A stretch of DNA of 64,000 nucleotides. It comes from Sitta carolinensis. Its lineage: Eukaryota > Chordata > Aves > Passeriformes > Sittidae. Both the position numbers and the translations under genes were made by a program. This document shows positions 25,193-34,432 of the stretch, piece after piece. Under the pieces are notes generated by a model. That model was not told where the DNA came from. It searched no databases and saw only the letters and a list, made by a program, of their open reading frames with translations. The DNA is taken from the NCBI GenBank assembly GCA_032173965.1, contig CM063294.1:7796452-7860451 (forward strand), read 5' to 3'. Each line of letters starts with the position of its first letter. Positions within the stretch are counted from its first letter, which is position 1.

Positions 25193-25250
25193 TACACAGA
25201 TCCTGCACTGAAACCCGGATCCCGCGCTGGGAAAGCAAAGAGTGAAAAGG
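25193..25250. repeat. outlying copy of the 19-bp satellite with its flank
   Basis: ACACAGATCCTGCACTGAAA, CCCGGATCCCGCGCTGG and GAAAGCAAAGAGTGAAAAGG repeat the unit and edge of the array at 24131-24786, about 400 bp away. This shows that flank and unit were duplicated together. Confidence 0.8.
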
Positions 25251-25879
25251 GAGAGGAGAGGAACCCTCCTGTTGCAAACCACGGAGCTCAGGGAGCCCGG
25301 AGTGGCCCTGCCTGCGTGCTGAGAGCAGCCAGGACAGCTTTTCCCCAGAGCCTGAGCTGCCCTGAACCTGCAGAACGGCTCCGGGTCCTGTTCCCACCGC
25401 AGAGCTGAGGAGTTACCCAACAATGGGGTCAGCCAAGGGCTGCCCCAGGGCTGGGAGCTCTGCACGGGAGGGGAACGCTGTGACAAGGGCAGCAGCACCT
25501 TCCCAAAGCCCCCCTCCCATCCCCACAGCCCAGGGACACTGCCTGGCCAGGATACCTCAGCTTCCCTGCTGCTTTTTAGGGTGGCACTTTGACAGAGGGC
25601 AGAGGAGGAACAGGCGAGGCTCGTCCCTCCTGCCAGAGGAATGAACGTGCCCATAAAGCAATGGCCCCGGGAAATGGATCCATCACCCGGGGAAAATAAA
25701 CACCGGCAGGCAGAGGGCTGGTAAAGGGAGGGACAAAGCCTCAGTCTGTGGGGCTGGAGGCTCCTGGCAGCAGGAGATGGAATTAAAGGTGCAGGAGCAG
25801 CCTGGATGGAGGAAATGAGGCTGGCAGGACAGAGAGTTTAGTCTGGAATTCAGGGGAAAAAGGAGAGTCTAGGACCTGG

Positions 25880-26622
25880 GAAATTCAGGACAATAAGGAT
25901 GCAGGGAGATGCAGGAAGAAAAGTTAGAGGGACCAAAGCCCTGCTAGAATTTAATCTGGCTGATGCCAGAAAAAACCAATTTAAAATGCTCCTAGAAATA
26001 CTTCAGCAAGAGAAGGATGGCTAAGGAGAATTCCATCCTTTATTGGGGAAACACGAAGGATGAGGGAGAGGCTGAGGTGCTCAATGCCTTCTTGGTCTCA
26101 GTCTTTAATAATAAGACCAGCTGTCCTCCAGGTACTCCCTGAGCTGGAAAACAGGGACCTGATCTCCTGTGACAGGATGAACACTCCATGGATGAGGAAA
26201 AGGCTGTGGAAGGTACCTACCTGGACTTTAATTAAGCTTTGACACTGTTTCCCTAGAATTCTCCTGGAGAAACTGAATTCCTTTAACTTGGATGGGTCCA
26301 TTCTTCCCTGGGATAAACCTGGCTGGGTGAAAAGCCCAGAGAGTGGGGAATGGAATAGATCTAGCTGGTGGTCAGACACCAGTGGTGTCCCCAGGGCTCA
26401 GTTTTGGGGCCAGTCTCATTTAATATCTTTATCAATGATCTGGGTGAGGGGATTGAGTACATCCCCATTAAGTTCATAGATGACACTAAACTGGAGGGGA
26501 ATGTTGAGTTGCTGGAGGGTAGGACAGCTCTGCAGGGGGATCTGGATTTAACCCAGAAGTGCTGGGTTAATGTTGGACTTGACCTTTAAGGCCTTTCCCA
26601 GCCTGAAAGGGTCTGTGATTCT
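25880..26622 (+). mobile_element. CR1 LINE: ORF2 reverse-transcriptase remnant plus 3' tail
   Basis: The longest CR1 piece. Around 26065-26160 the text (GAGGTGCTCAATGCCTTCTT, GTCTTTAATAATAAGACCAG) matches the CR1 ORF2 stretch before the RT domain. At 26368-26560 one frame reads [20 protein letters not shown] followed by [18 protein letters not shown], the RT fingers and palm with the active-site motif altered (FIDD where FADD is usual). In-frame stops and shifts break it, for example near 26233-26260. After QGDLDLTQK the sequence jumps directly to the CR1 3' end (TTGGACTTGACCTTTAAGGC, GTCTGTGATTCT), so the rest of the RT and the 3' UTR are deleted. It is a dead copy. Confidence 0.85.
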
Positions 26623-28821
26623 ACACCAGAAGGGCAAGAGGTGCTGGGAGGTGAAGTGGGGGCTGCCTGGCAGTGCCCTTCTGGGGTGGCACAAACACAG
26701 CCTTGTAGTAAATAAACCCTGCACTAAGCAGAGCCCAGCAGCTGTGAGGGGGCAGAGCTCACACATCCGCTCCCCCTGCGGGCTCTCCTTTCCACACTCC
26801 TAATCCCTGGCCCATTTTCAAATATTTGGGGGCATTTAGGGACTGAGACCTCTGCCCTCCCTCTCTGCCTCCCCTTCACCTGGACCCCAGGGTGGGCTCC
26901 AGGGCCAGGGGCAGCACAGCCCTGACACGCCAGGACAGTGCAAGGAGCACCTGGGGCAATGCTGGGCTGGGGGAATTGCTGGACAATTTGGGATATGAGG
27001 CACTTTGGGGACAACCAGCACTAAAAAGGTGCTCGAGCCACACTTCCAGCTGGGGATCTGCACCCAGACCCTTCTCCCTCCATTCCCTTCTGTGAGGATT
27101 GTTAAAGGTTAGGGGATTTGGGGATGTGACTGTATATAGAAAATGTAGGTGACATTTTATATATTCAACTGCCACATGTCCCCAGTGCCACAGCAAGCAG
27201 CATTTCCAGCCCTGGCTGCCCAGACAGCCAGGAAATGCTCCCAAGAGGCAAAGGATTGGGGTAACCCAGCAGCTTTGTGCTCTGGGGGAGGCAGCAGAGA
27301 CAGCCCTGATGTGGAAACCACAGCTGCCCCAGGCAGGAGCCACAGCAAGGATTTTGTAACAACACCCAAGCTGTGTTTGTGACGTTCACTCCACCAAGAC
27401 TTTGAAAACAAAACGATCTGTTCGGCCAAAGTGGATAAAAGCAGTGAATGAAGAGCTGAGCTCCAGGGACCAACAGCTGGGGCTGTGTCCCCTCTGGGTC
27501 CCCTCTGTGTCCCCTGTGTCCCCTGGGTCCCCTCTGGGTCCCCTGTGTCCCCTGTGTCCCCCTGGGTCCCCTCTGTGTCCCCTCTGGGTCCCCTGGGTCC
27601 CCTAGGTCCCCTCTGGGTCCCCTGGGTCCCATGTGTCCCCTCTGGGTCCCCTCTCTGTCCCCTCTGGGTCCCCTCTCTGTCCCCTCTCTGTCCCCTCTGG
27701 GTCCCCTGTGTCCCCTCTGGGTCCCCTCTGTGTCCCCTGTGTCCCCTCTCTGTCCCCTCTCTGTCCCCTCTGGGTCCCCTGTGTCCCCTCTGTGTCCCCC
27801 CTCTGGTCCCCACCTCTGTGGCAGTGGCACAAGGTACAAGCCAGCAGCACAGCATTTGTTTAACCTGCTCTGTTTGCAGGAATAATTTAATGTTTGTCAC
27901 TGATTTTCCTCAAATGAAGTCACCACCGTGTGTTTAATCAGAGGTGTTTAACCTGAGCCAGCTCTGCCAGTGTAAAATCCTAAAATCCAATTTAGACAGC
28001 AACACCTGACTTCAATGTCCATTTTTTTAAATGTATCCATAAAACTTCTTTTTAATATAAAATATTTTAACTGGACAAAGCTTTTTCTTTCCAGCCATGG
28101 AAAGTTTTGGCTTTGGTGGTGCCATAATATTTTTTCCTCCACTATTTCTCCCTTTTGATTCTAGCTGCCCCAAAACTGCAGTTTGTATTGCACTAGTTTT
28201 ACTAATGTTGCTTTAGAGGAAAGATATCAGTTCTTTAACACCCAGATTTCACTGCAAGCTTGAGATTTCCTGACAGCGCAGGAACCGAGGTCATTTGTCC
28301 AGTGCAAAGAGCCCAAAATTCCCTGTCCCTTCCACACCCACGTGCTCTGGATGCTGGAGTGGTTCTGCAAATAATCACTTGCTCATCCCTCAGCTTTGGC
28401 TACCCACAGCCACAATATTTAAAGTCAAGAAGAGGAAGCCAAAAAAAAGAGAACAACTATTTGGACAACAAATCCTGCTCCACGAGTGCTACCGAAACGC
28501 AAATAAAATTAATCACAGTGAAAATACAAACCACAACAGGGACGTGGACATGGGAATTCTCTGTGCCAGAGGGTCCTGCCTCAAACTGGTGAGAATCTGA
28601 GGCTGCTGGGGGCTGGCCCCTGGTCCCTCTGTGCCCTTGGTGCCCTCAAACCCACGGTGCCCTGGGCACTGCAGAACAGAAGTGGCTGCCAAGAGGCAAA
28701 TGCAGGAGGTGGAGAACCCCAGAGGAGTTGATCTGTGCAATGGAGAGGTTCATCCTCATTTCCCCTGAGCACCTTGATAATCACAGCCCCACTGGCTGAA
28801 CTGCACTGGCAGCCTAGAGTG
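26623..28821. other. intergenic around the C-rich array
   Basis: Unique DNA on both sides of the minisatellite at 27.5 kb. No exon recognised. Confidence 0.5.
27485..27812. repeat. 9/11-bp minisatellite, C-rich on plus, G4-prone on minus
   Basis: About 30 units of GTGTCCCCT, GGGTCCCCT and the same with CT added. The minus strand has GGGG runs every 5-7 bases, such as GGGGACCCAGGGGACACAGG, which meets the usual G-quadruplex pattern many times over. Confidence 0.95.
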
Positions 28822-29868
28822 AGCACCTACACTGTGTGTACCTACACTGTGTGTACCTACACTGTGAGCATCTACACTGTGTGTAACTACACTGTGTGTG
28901 TTCCTACACTGAGCACCTACACTGTGTGTACCTACACTGTGAGCACCTACATTGTGTGTGTTCTTACACTGAGGGTTCTAGTGTGTGTTTCCTACACTGT
29001 TCCTACACTGAACCTACACTGTGTGTCCTACACTGAGCCTACTGAGCACCTACATGTGTGTACTACACTGAGTTCCTACACTGAGCACCTACACTGTGTG
29101 TTCTACACTGAGCGTCCTACATGAGCACCTACACTGTGTGTCCTACACTGAGTTCCACACTGAGCACTACACTGTGTGTTCCTACACTGAGTGTTCTACA
29201 TGAGACCTACATGTGTTTCCTACACTGAGCGTTCCTACACTGAGCACTACACTGTGTGTTCCTACACTGAGGTTCCTACACTGAGCACCTACACTGTGTG
29301 TTCCTACACTGAGCGTTCCTACACTGAGCACCTACACTGTGTGTTCCTACACTGAGTGTTCCTACACTGAGCACCTACACTGTGTGTTCCTACACTGAGC
29401 GTTCCTACACTGAGCACCTACACTGTGTGTTCCTACACTGAGTTCCTACACTGAGCACCTACACTGTGTGTTCCTACACTGAGTGTTCCTACACTGAGCA
29501 CCTACACTGTGTTCCTACACTGGTGTTCCTACACTGAGCACCTACACGTGTTCCTACACTGAGTGTTCCTACACTGACACCTACACTGTGTTCCCACAAG
29601 TGTGTTCCTACACCATATGCACTTATGAGTGTTCCTACACTGTGTGCACCTACACCATGTGTTCCTACAATGAGTGTGTTCCTACACCAAGTGTGCACCT
29701 ACACTGTGTGTGTTCCTATGCTGGATGTGTTCCTACACCGAGTGTGTTCCTACACTGTTCCTACACCAAGTGGGCATCTTCACTGAGTGTGCACCTACAT
29801 CGAATGTGCACCTAAACTGTGCTCCTACACCATGTGTGTTTCTACACCATGTGCTCCTACACCAACCC
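28822..29868. repeat. about 28-bp minisatellite (CACCTACACTGTGTGTTCCT)
   Basis: Over 1 kb built from CACCTACACTGTGTGTTCCT and ACACTGAGCGTTCCTACACTGAG. It is most regular at 29220-29520 and decays at both ends, with new variants (CACCATGTG, CACCAAGTG) after 29600. Confidence 0.95.
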
Positions 29869-31110
29869 CACTCACAGCCTCTCACCTCTTGGTGCTTGTG
29901 CAACACGGAGCAAACAGTGCCTGGCTGCTCCTGCCCTCCCTCCCCTCCGCTCGTTAATGTTTATCCTGGGCTGCCCTGCAGCCTCTCACACCCCCGAGTG
30001 CCACCGTGTCACCACCCCCGTCCTGGGGCACTGCTGGCATCCCTGCCAGGGCACAAGTGAGGGCACAGCCAGGTGAGGGCAGGGCTCGAAGGTGACCAGA
30101 GGAGCCGGGTCAGCCCCAGGGACTGAGGAGAGAGCTCCTAGAGCTGCTCCCCCTTCCCGCCCTTCTCAAGCAGGGGCCGGACCACTTTGGGAAGGATAAA
30201 AAGGGGCAGCAGGAGTTCCCGGAGCCCTGGGTTTGACCCGGAGGGCTGGAACAGCTCCGGGAGTTTGTCCCCACACCTCGCAGCAGCAGTGACACCCTCC
30301 GTGCTCCCTGCCCATCCCGGGGCATTCCCCTCCAGCCCTGTCGTCACCGGGGCTCGGGGCGAGTCCGGACAGCAGCCAAGGCCACAGGGGGACTGCCAGG
30401 GGGTGTCGGTAACCAGAGACCCCGCTCCACCCGGGACGAGGCACGGTGCTGCCCTAGAGCCCCTCTGCCTCCTCCAGCCCCGTGCTGGCCACTCGCCACC
30501 CACCCAGATCCCCCGGACACCCAGCGACCCCCAAAGTGACCCCAGCGCGACCCCGCAACGCCACCAGCATCCCCGCGGTGCGTGGAAATGCGGGGGCTCG
30601 GCACGTCCGAGCATCCTCCGGGACACCGCGGCCCCTGGAGCGCCGAGAGGCGCCGGGAGCAGCTTTTCCTGCACCTTTCCCGGGTATTCCTGTAAAAACC
30701 CCGCACTTGCGCATCCTCCCGGCCGCGGGTCCGGCGTGTCACACCGGGATGCGCCCCCAGCCCAAATCCCTGCTCCCCCCCAGCCTGGGGGGGTCTGTCC
30801 GGTCCGGTCCCGTCCCGTCCCGCAGCCCACCTGCCCGGGGACACCTGGCAGAGCCTGGCACACGGCGCAAAACCCCCTCCACACCCACGCCAAGCGACCT
30901 GCAGCCGTCCCGCAGCGCTTCCGAGGTGCCATGGAAAATCCAAAGCCTCCTCCCCTCCCACCTCCCCGGGCTCGTTGACATTCGAGCCCGTAGTTAAACA
31001 AACCCAGCGCTCTGCAGGCTGTTGGTTGGACGCAAAGCGCCGGGCTGGGATTGTGGCCGCGTGTCACCGACTTCCCAGTGCCACATTCCTGAGTCCCGCA
31101 GTCGCAGGCT
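29869..31110. other. GC-rich DNA downstream of ADRB2
   Basis: CpG-rich sequence beyond the predicted ADRB2 3' end with long chance open frames (309 codons on minus, 263 on plus). Their composition is that of GC-rich DNA, low in stops, and no domain is seen. Confidence 0.5.
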
Positions 31111-31132
31111 CACATTCTAGGCAAACGCTCCG

Positions 31133-31138
31133 TTTATT
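31133..31138 (-). terminator. candidate polyadenylation signal of ADRB2 (AATAAA)
   Basis: The minus strand reads AATAAA about 600 nt after the ADRB2 stop codon. It is the first canonical hexamer I find downstream of the stop, and the distance resembles the 3' UTR length of mammalian ADRB2. A run of about 13 A on the minus strand at 31146-31158 lies just before it. Use of the site is inferred. Confidence 0.45.
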
Positions 31139-31738
31139 TCTATTATTTTTTTTTTTTTCCTGCAGAAAGTCCTGTAGCGCTCGGCAAAACAAAACCCCAC
31201 AGAGGATTCGCAGTTTCTGGGCGCTGATCAAACTGTCCCAGCCCCGAGCCTGCCCCGCTGCCGGCATCCCTTCCCCGCCGGTTTGTCGCAGACACAATTC
31301 AGGGGATCGGCCAGCCCTGCAAAGTGCCCCGGGCTGGACAATCCCGCCACCCCCGCCCCAAGTGCCCTCCTGGCCTGGGGGCTCCCGGGGCCACCAGCGG
31401 GGTTGTGAGAAGGGGACCGGGAGCAGTCCCAGCGGGGCAGGGGGGTCCAGCCCGGCTCCCGGCTCCCAGCTCCCAGCTCATGAGGTAGTTCAGCCCCAGG
31501 CCGGTTCAGCTCCGGCCACAGCCAGAAAGTCCCTCCGGGGACGAGCATTCTGCACAGCCTCGCATCCCCCACCCGCTAAGGGACCCCCAAACCAGGGGGG
31601 TTGCCAGCCGCCCCTCCACCCTGCGGGGCCAGCCCCGCTTTGCAGAGTTCCAGTTTGGAGTTTCCCGCGCCTATGAGGTTTTAGACACTCTCCAAAAAAA
31701 GAATCACCGCTGTTACTAAAGGAGGCTGATTTTCCTCA

Positions 31739-32974
31739 TTAAGGCTCCTCTGTGCAACCCCCGCCAGAGCCCCCAGCCCCCTCCCCGCCGGCCACAGTAC
31801 CTTTGTCGTGCAAAAAGTCCTGGGGGCGAGGGAAGGAGCCCTCCTCGCAGAGCAGGTCGCAGGTTTTATCCGGGGCCAGGGGGTAGCCGTTGTCCTCCTC
31901 GTTGTAGTCGCTCCTGCCGTTGCTGTTGGAGTAGCCGTTGGCGTACATCTTCAGGGCGGACCTGCGCAGGCACAGCAGCTCCTGGAAGGCGTACCTGAAG
32001 TCGGGGCTCCGGCAGTAGATCAGGGGGTTGAAGGCAGAGTTGACGTAGCCCAGCCAGTTCAAGAGGATGTACACGTACTTGGGGATGATGTTGTCCTGGA
32101 TGACGTGCACGATGTTGACGATGAAGAAGGGCAGCCAGCACAGCGTGAAGGTTCCCATGATGATGCCCAGGGTTTTGAGCGCCTTGTGCTCCTTCAAGAA
32201 GAACTTGGAGGAGCGGCGGTGCCCCGCTCCCCCTTTCTGCTCCTGCTCCTTGTTCTGGGTGTGAAACCTCCCCTCGCTCCTGTCGATCTTCTGCAGCTGC
32301 TTCTTGGCCACCTGGAAGACCCTGGCGTACACAAAGACCATGATGACGAGAGGCACGTAGAAGGAGATGATGGAGGAGGCGATGGCATAGGCTTGGTTGG
32401 TGAAGAAGTCACAGCACATCTCGTCCTCGTAGCAGCGGATGGCGTCCTCGTGGTCCGCCCGGTACCAGTGCATCTGGATGGGCAGGAAGGAGGTCAGGCC
32501 GGACACCACCCACACCACCAGGATGACCAGGCGCGCCTTGCCCTTGGTCAGCAGGCTCTGGTACTTGAAGGGCGAGGTGATGGCGAAGTAGCGGTCCACG
32601 GCGATGACGCACAGGGTCTCGATGCTGGCCGTGACGCACAGCACGTCCACGGAGGTCCAGAACTCGCACCAGAAGTTCCCAAACTTCCACATCTCCATGA
32701 TGATGTGGCAGGCGCCGAAGGGCACCACGGCCAGCCCCATGACCAGGTCGGCACAGGCCAGCGAGGTGATGAAGTAGTTGGTGACAGTCTGCAGGCGCTG
32801 GAAGCGGGCGATGGCCGTGATCACCAGCACGTTGCCGAAGACGATGGCCAGCACGATCACTGACATCAGGATGCCCATGCCCACCACCCACACGTCCCGC
32901 GACACCGTGGGGTCGGCGGCGCTCTGGTTGGCGCTGGCGTTGCCGCCGGGCAGCTCTGTCCCCGCCGCGGCCAT
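31739..32974 (-). CDS. ADRB2: beta-2 adrenergic receptor, single coding exon
   Basis: This encodes a 411-residue class A GPCR for adrenaline and noradrenaline that couples to Gs at the plasma membrane. Seven hydrophobic helices lie at about 28-58, 64-92, 99-130, 147-169, 193-221, 265-292 and 299-321. Visible key residues are N48, D76, the amine-binding D110, DRY at 127-129, W155, TM5 serines 200, 201 and 204, P208, CWLPFF at 279-284, N306 and NPLIY at 316-320. Disulfide cysteines are C103, C181, C187 and C188, and C335 is the likely palmitoylation site. RRSS at 253-256 is a PKA-type site. VIQDN and VYILLNW around TM6-TM7 and the short third loop point to beta-2, not beta-1 or beta-3. N12 and N16 are glycosylation sequons. 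The start is the only in-frame ATG, with G at -3 and +4; upstream open frame begins only at a GTG. The mammalian loop-2 sequon is absent (D184), and the tail ends in CTEEP instead of the mammalian DSLL PDZ ligand. Confidence 0.97.
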   Translation of the reverse strand: MAAAGTELPGGNASANQSAADPTVSRDVWVVGMGILMSVIVLAIVFGNVLVITAIARFQRLQTVTNYFITSLACADLVMGLAVVPFGACHIIMEMWKFGNFWCEFWTSVDVLCVTASIETLCVIAVDRYFAITSPFKYQSLLTKGKARLVILVVWVVSGLTSFLPIQMHWYRADHEDAIRCYEDEMCCDFFTNQAYAIASSIISFYVPLVIMVFVYARVFQVAKKQLQKIDRSEGRFHTQNKEQEQKGGAGHRRSSKFFLKEHKALKTLGIIMGTFTLCWLPFFIVNIVHVIQDNIIPKYVYILLNWLGYVNSAFNPLIYCRSPDFRYAFQELLCLRRSALKMYANGYSNSNGRSDYNEEDNGYPLAPDKTCDLLCEEGSFPRPQDFLHDKGTVAGGEGAGGSGGGCTEEP

Positions 32975-33006
32975 GGCCCGGCGACAGCCCCGGGGCTCGG
33001 CTCTGC

Positions 33007-33048
33007 TCAGGGCTCGGCAGCCGCGGCGCCGCTCCGGGAGCCGCGCAT
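33007..33048 (-). CDS. upstream ORF in the ADRB2 leader (13 codons)
   Basis: A short ATG-initiated frame reads [13 protein letters not shown] and stops at TGA 32 nt before the ADRB2 start, in a different frame. Its context is weak (C at -3, C at +4), so leaky scanning to the strong ADRB2 start is expected. Mammalian ADRB2 mRNAs are known to carry a short arginine-containing leader cistron of about 19 codons that reduces receptor translation. This frame has a similar place and size and also starts MR, so it may be the avian counterpart. It is the only ATG I find between the TATA-like box and the receptor start. That it is translated is inference. Confidence 0.5.
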   Translation of the reverse strand: MRGSRSGAAAAEP

Positions 33049-33121
33049 AAGGCACAGGTGGGGGACAGGTGCGGGGCCGCTCCGCTGGGACACCTGGCAC
33101 CGCTCCGCTCCTGTCCCGGCC

Positions 33122-33174
33122 GTGTCCCTGCCCTGTCCCAGCCCGTGTCCCTGCCCTGTCCCAGCCCGTGTCCC
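33122..33174. repeat. 23-bp tandem duplication at the predicted ADRB2 start site
   Basis: The unit GTGTCCCTGCCCTGTCCCAG plus CCC occurs twice exactly (33122-33144 and 33145-33167), followed by a 7-base partial third copy. It lies just downstream of the TATA-like box, so it would fall in the first part of the ADRB2 5' UTR or across the start site. The minus strand of this stretch is G-rich. Confidence 0.8.
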
Positions 33175-33194
33175 AGTCCGTTAGGCGCTGCGGA

Positions 33195-33241
33195 GCTTTT
33201 TAAGTGACAGCAGCCCGTGACATCAGCCCGCCGCAGCCAAT
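33195..33241 (-). promoter_or_regulatory. ADRB2 core promoter: CCAAT box, CRE-like site, TATA-like box
   Basis: In transcription order on the minus strand there is ATTGG (an inverted CCAAT box) at 33237-33241, TGATGTCA at 33218-33225 (one mismatch from the CRE TGACGTCA), and CTTAAAAAGC at 33195-33204, a TATA-like element. The spacing suits a TATA-type promoter with a start near 33170, giving a leader of about 195 nt, close to the length known for mammalian ADRB2. Mammalian ADRB2 promoters are reported to respond to cAMP through a CRE, so the CRE-like site fits receptor autoregulation. Function here is inferred from motif and position only. Confidence 0.5.
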
Positions 33242-34329
33242 GGCAGCGGCACCGCGCCCGGCCCCCCCGCACCCCGCGGACACCCCGCCTGCCCCACGCG
33301 CGTCCCCGCCCCGTGCGCGCTCCCCTCTCCCTGCGCACTCCCCTCTCCCGGCGCGCTCCCCGCTCCCTGCGCGCTCCCCCCGCTCGCGGTGTCCTCTCGT
33401 CCCCCGCCCCACGGTGACCCTGCCCGTTCCAGGTTCCCTGCGCGTTCCAGGCTCCCTGTGCCGTCCTCCCGCAGTGCCACGCGTGCACACTCCCCACGTC
33501 GCGAATGTCCCCGCGCTCCCTGCCCGCAGGTGTCCCCTGGGTGTCCCCTGGACGCTCAGCGCCGGGAAAATCCCTGGCGGTGCTGGCGGTGGGGATCCCC
33601 TGGCACCCCACGGGCGTTGGTGACTCCCGGTGACAGGATGTCACCCGCGTCCCCATCCTGGCAGTCCCCAGCTCAGTGCTGTTGCTGCACCCCAATTGTG
33701 GGGTGCATCCAAGCCACAGAAATCCCAGAGCTGCTCAAGGGTACAGACACCCCTGGGAGCAGTGACCCGGCAGGGAGTGACCACTGGCCACTCTGCATAT
33801 GCTCAGAGCCAGACACCATCACAAACATTTCCCTCCAAAACAAACAAATTCGCTAAACAAGGGCTGAGGAATCCTGAAAACTTCCTTTTAGGCTGACAGG
33901 AGATAAGGCTGCCGCTGGAGTTTCGTTTCTGCCGTCCCTCTGAAGCAGCGCTGCTCTCTCAGAGACACATCTCACTCTGCTGGCCCTGGGTGCTTTCAGA
34001 GGTGACAGCGGAAAGCTGTGGTTCTAAAACAACCCCGTAGCACAGAAAGGGAGAAAATAAAGAATTGTTTTCTCCCAGATTACCCCAGCAGCAGCTGCAG
34101 GTCGGCCCCTGGCTGGATGCAGCTCTGTCTGTGATCCTGCCACGGCACAGACACAGGCTCCTGCCTTTGTCAGCAATTAAACACTTATCAATGTCGAATC
34201 TTATCTGAAACTCATCAGCTCTCGGCTCTGATGCGTTTTCATGAGTCTGCCTCATTTTTTCTGAAGTGCTGGGGTGCCAAGGACCAGGTGCCAGGGTCAG
34301 ATTCCCCACTTTCAGCTGTCTTTGCCCCA

Positions 34330-34432
34330 CTGTCACTGAATCCCAGAATCCCAGAATCCCCAGGTTGGGAGAGACCTCCAGGATTATCGAGTCCAACCCA
34401 GCCCTGACACCTCCCACACCACAGCCTGCTGG
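34330..34432 (-). mobile_element. CR1-like 3'-end fragment
   Basis: Antisense text TGAATCCCAGAATCCCAGAA, CCAGGTTGGGAGAGACCTCC and AGGATTATCGAGTCCAACCC is typical of a CR1 subfamily tail with its short terminal repeat. Confidence 0.7.

Larger units (their letters stand above)
30200..33660. promoter_or_regulatory. CpG island around ADRB2
   Basis: GC content and CpG frequency rise sharply compared with both flanks. The island covers the whole ADRB2 coding exon, its promoter and about 1 kb beyond the predicted 3' end. GC boxes of the CCCCGCCC type occur near 33304 and 33404, upstream of the promoter. Short GC-rich direct repeats, CGCGCTCCCC with variants, lie at about 33298-33390. Limits are by eye. 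Confidence 0.7.

Noticed and set aside
27157..27900. Collagen-like GDTEGTQGTQRG frames
   Set aside because: Product of the C-rich minisatellite; stops do not occur in the unit on that strand.
28822..29868. Repeated CACTGTGTG text considered as a CRISPR or telomeric array
   Set aside because: No unique spacers between constant repeats, and the unit is not TTAGGG; it is an ordinary vertebrate minisatellite.
30138..31067. 309-codon minus frame downstream of ADRB2
   Set aside because: GC-rich sequence poor in stop codons; no domain, and it overlaps a 263-codon frame on the other strand with equal claim.
31808..32863. 351-codon plus-strand frame opposite ADRB2
   Set aside because: It is the antisense of the receptor coding exon. 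Its valine/aspartate/histidine-rich text follows from GC-rich ADRB2 codons, and no independent promoter or domain is seen.
32975..33100. 42-codon N-terminal extension of ADRB2
   Set aside because: The extension starts at GTG, not ATG. The first in-frame ATG, in strong context, is at 32974 and gives the length expected for beta-2 receptors.
32409..33695. 428-codon minus-strand frame overlapping ADRB2
   Set aside because: It reads ADRB2 sequence out of frame and continues into the CpG island, with GC-biased composition and no domain.
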